Positions 5,074 to 5,362 of a stretch of 5,362 nucleotides of DNA are shown in pieces. The notes under the pieces were generated by a model that was not told the DNA's origin, did not search any database, and saw nothing but the letters and a program-made list of their open reading frames with translations. The first letter of the stretch is position 1; each line of letters opens with the position of its first letter. The position numbers were made by a program, and so were the translations under genes. The stretch spans positions 1 to 5,362 of the forward strand of contig JBFKQZ010000220.1 in NCBI GenBank assembly GCA_041627475.1, given 5' to 3'. This DNA comes from JBFGFG01 sp041627475 (GTDB lineage Bacteria > Actinomycetota > Nitriliruptoria > Nitriliruptorales > Nitriliruptoraceae).

Positions 5074-5362
5074 TCAGGCGTGGAGGAGGATCCGCGCGGG
5101 GTTCTCGCACAGCTCGGCGACGTAGGTGACGAAGCGGCCGGCCTCGCCGCCGTCGCAGACGCGGTGGTCGAACGCCAGCTGGAAGCGGGCGACGCGACGG
5201 ACCTGGACCTCGTCGTCGACGACCCACGGCTTCTTGCGCGCGAACCCGATGCCGAGGATGCCGACCTCCGGCGCGTTGATGATCGGGTTGCCGTCGTCGT
5301 TGCCGAAGAAGCCGTAGTTGTCCGTCGTGAACGTCCCGCCGGTGAGCTCGCCGGGGGTTGCC
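5074..5362 (-). CDS. 2-oxoacid dehydrogenase E2, lipoamide acyltransferase, C-terminal part (gene runs past the right edge)
   Basis: Partial gene: the stop is at 5076-5074, and 95 codons are visible before the window ends, with no start in view. The fragment is the end of the acyltransferase catalytic domain. GGTFTTDNYGFFG, then NPIINAPEVGILGIG, PWVVDDEVQVRR and finally FDHRVCDGGEAGRF follow the order of the E2 family (usual forms: GGTFTxSNxG, xIINPPQxAIL, DHRxxDG). The catalytic His is encoded at 5166-5164 and the catalytic Asp at 5154-5152 (HxxxDG). E2 forms the core of pyruvate, 2-oxoglutarate or branched-chain 2-oxoacid dehydrogenase complexes and moves the acyl group from lipoamide to CoA. 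The PWVVDDEV and DHRVCDGG wording reminds me of actinobacterial branched-chain/pyruvate-type E2, but the substrate class cannot be settled from the tail. E1 genes would be expected beyond the right edge. The E3 partner lies 3.6 kb away on the same strand. Confidence 0.9.
   Translation of the reverse strand, partial: ATPGELTGGTFTTDNYGFFGNDDGNPIINAPEVGILGIGFARKKPWVVDDEVQVRRVARFQLAFDHRVCDGGEAGRFVTYVAELCENPARILLHA

Overview
The window is dense, very GC-rich DNA (roughly 70% G+C by eye) with strong third-position G/C, several GTG starts and compact gene packing. This fits a high-GC Actinomycetota genome; nothing seen fixes the genus. There are five complete genes and one gene truncated by the right edge. 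No RNA genes, insertion sequences, CRISPR arrays or origins were seen.

Layout: (1) 40-1476, minus: dihydrolipoyl dehydrogenase (E3, lpdA), followed by GC-rich hairpins at the left edge. (2) 1582-3939, minus: a three-gene unit read right to left: a TetR-family regulator, the large subunit of a split aconitase X enzyme, and its small swivel subunit. The junctions are a 1-base gap and a 4-base GTGA stop/start overlap, so this is almost certainly one operon. (3) 3940-4047: a divergent control region with three copies of the palindrome ACGTAC-NNN-GTACG. Plausible sigma-70-type promoters point both ways and interlock with these copies. (4) 4048-5058, plus: a zinc-free MDR-superfamily (quinone oxidoreductase-like) NAD(P)H reductase. 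(5) 5074 to the right edge, minus: the C-terminal end of a lipoamide acyltransferase (E2) of a 2-oxoacid dehydrogenase complex, with the HxxxDG catalytic motif.

How the genes may work together: E2 and E3 are parts of the same kind of complex (pyruvate or branched-chain 2-oxoacid dehydrogenase) and lie on the same strand, but about 3.6 kb of TetR/aconitase X/MDR genes separates them. The best reading is a small self-regulated metabolic module. In it, the TetR protein binds the palindromes and controls both its own operon (aconitase X) and the divergent reductase. Aconitase X enzymes dehydrate hydroxy acids (known substrates: cis-3-hydroxy-L-proline in bacteria, mevalonate 5-phosphate in archaea). 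No hydroxyproline or mevalonate pathway gene is visible here, so the substrate is open. The pairing of a split aconitase X with a TetR regulator and an MDR reductase is the most unusual content of the window.
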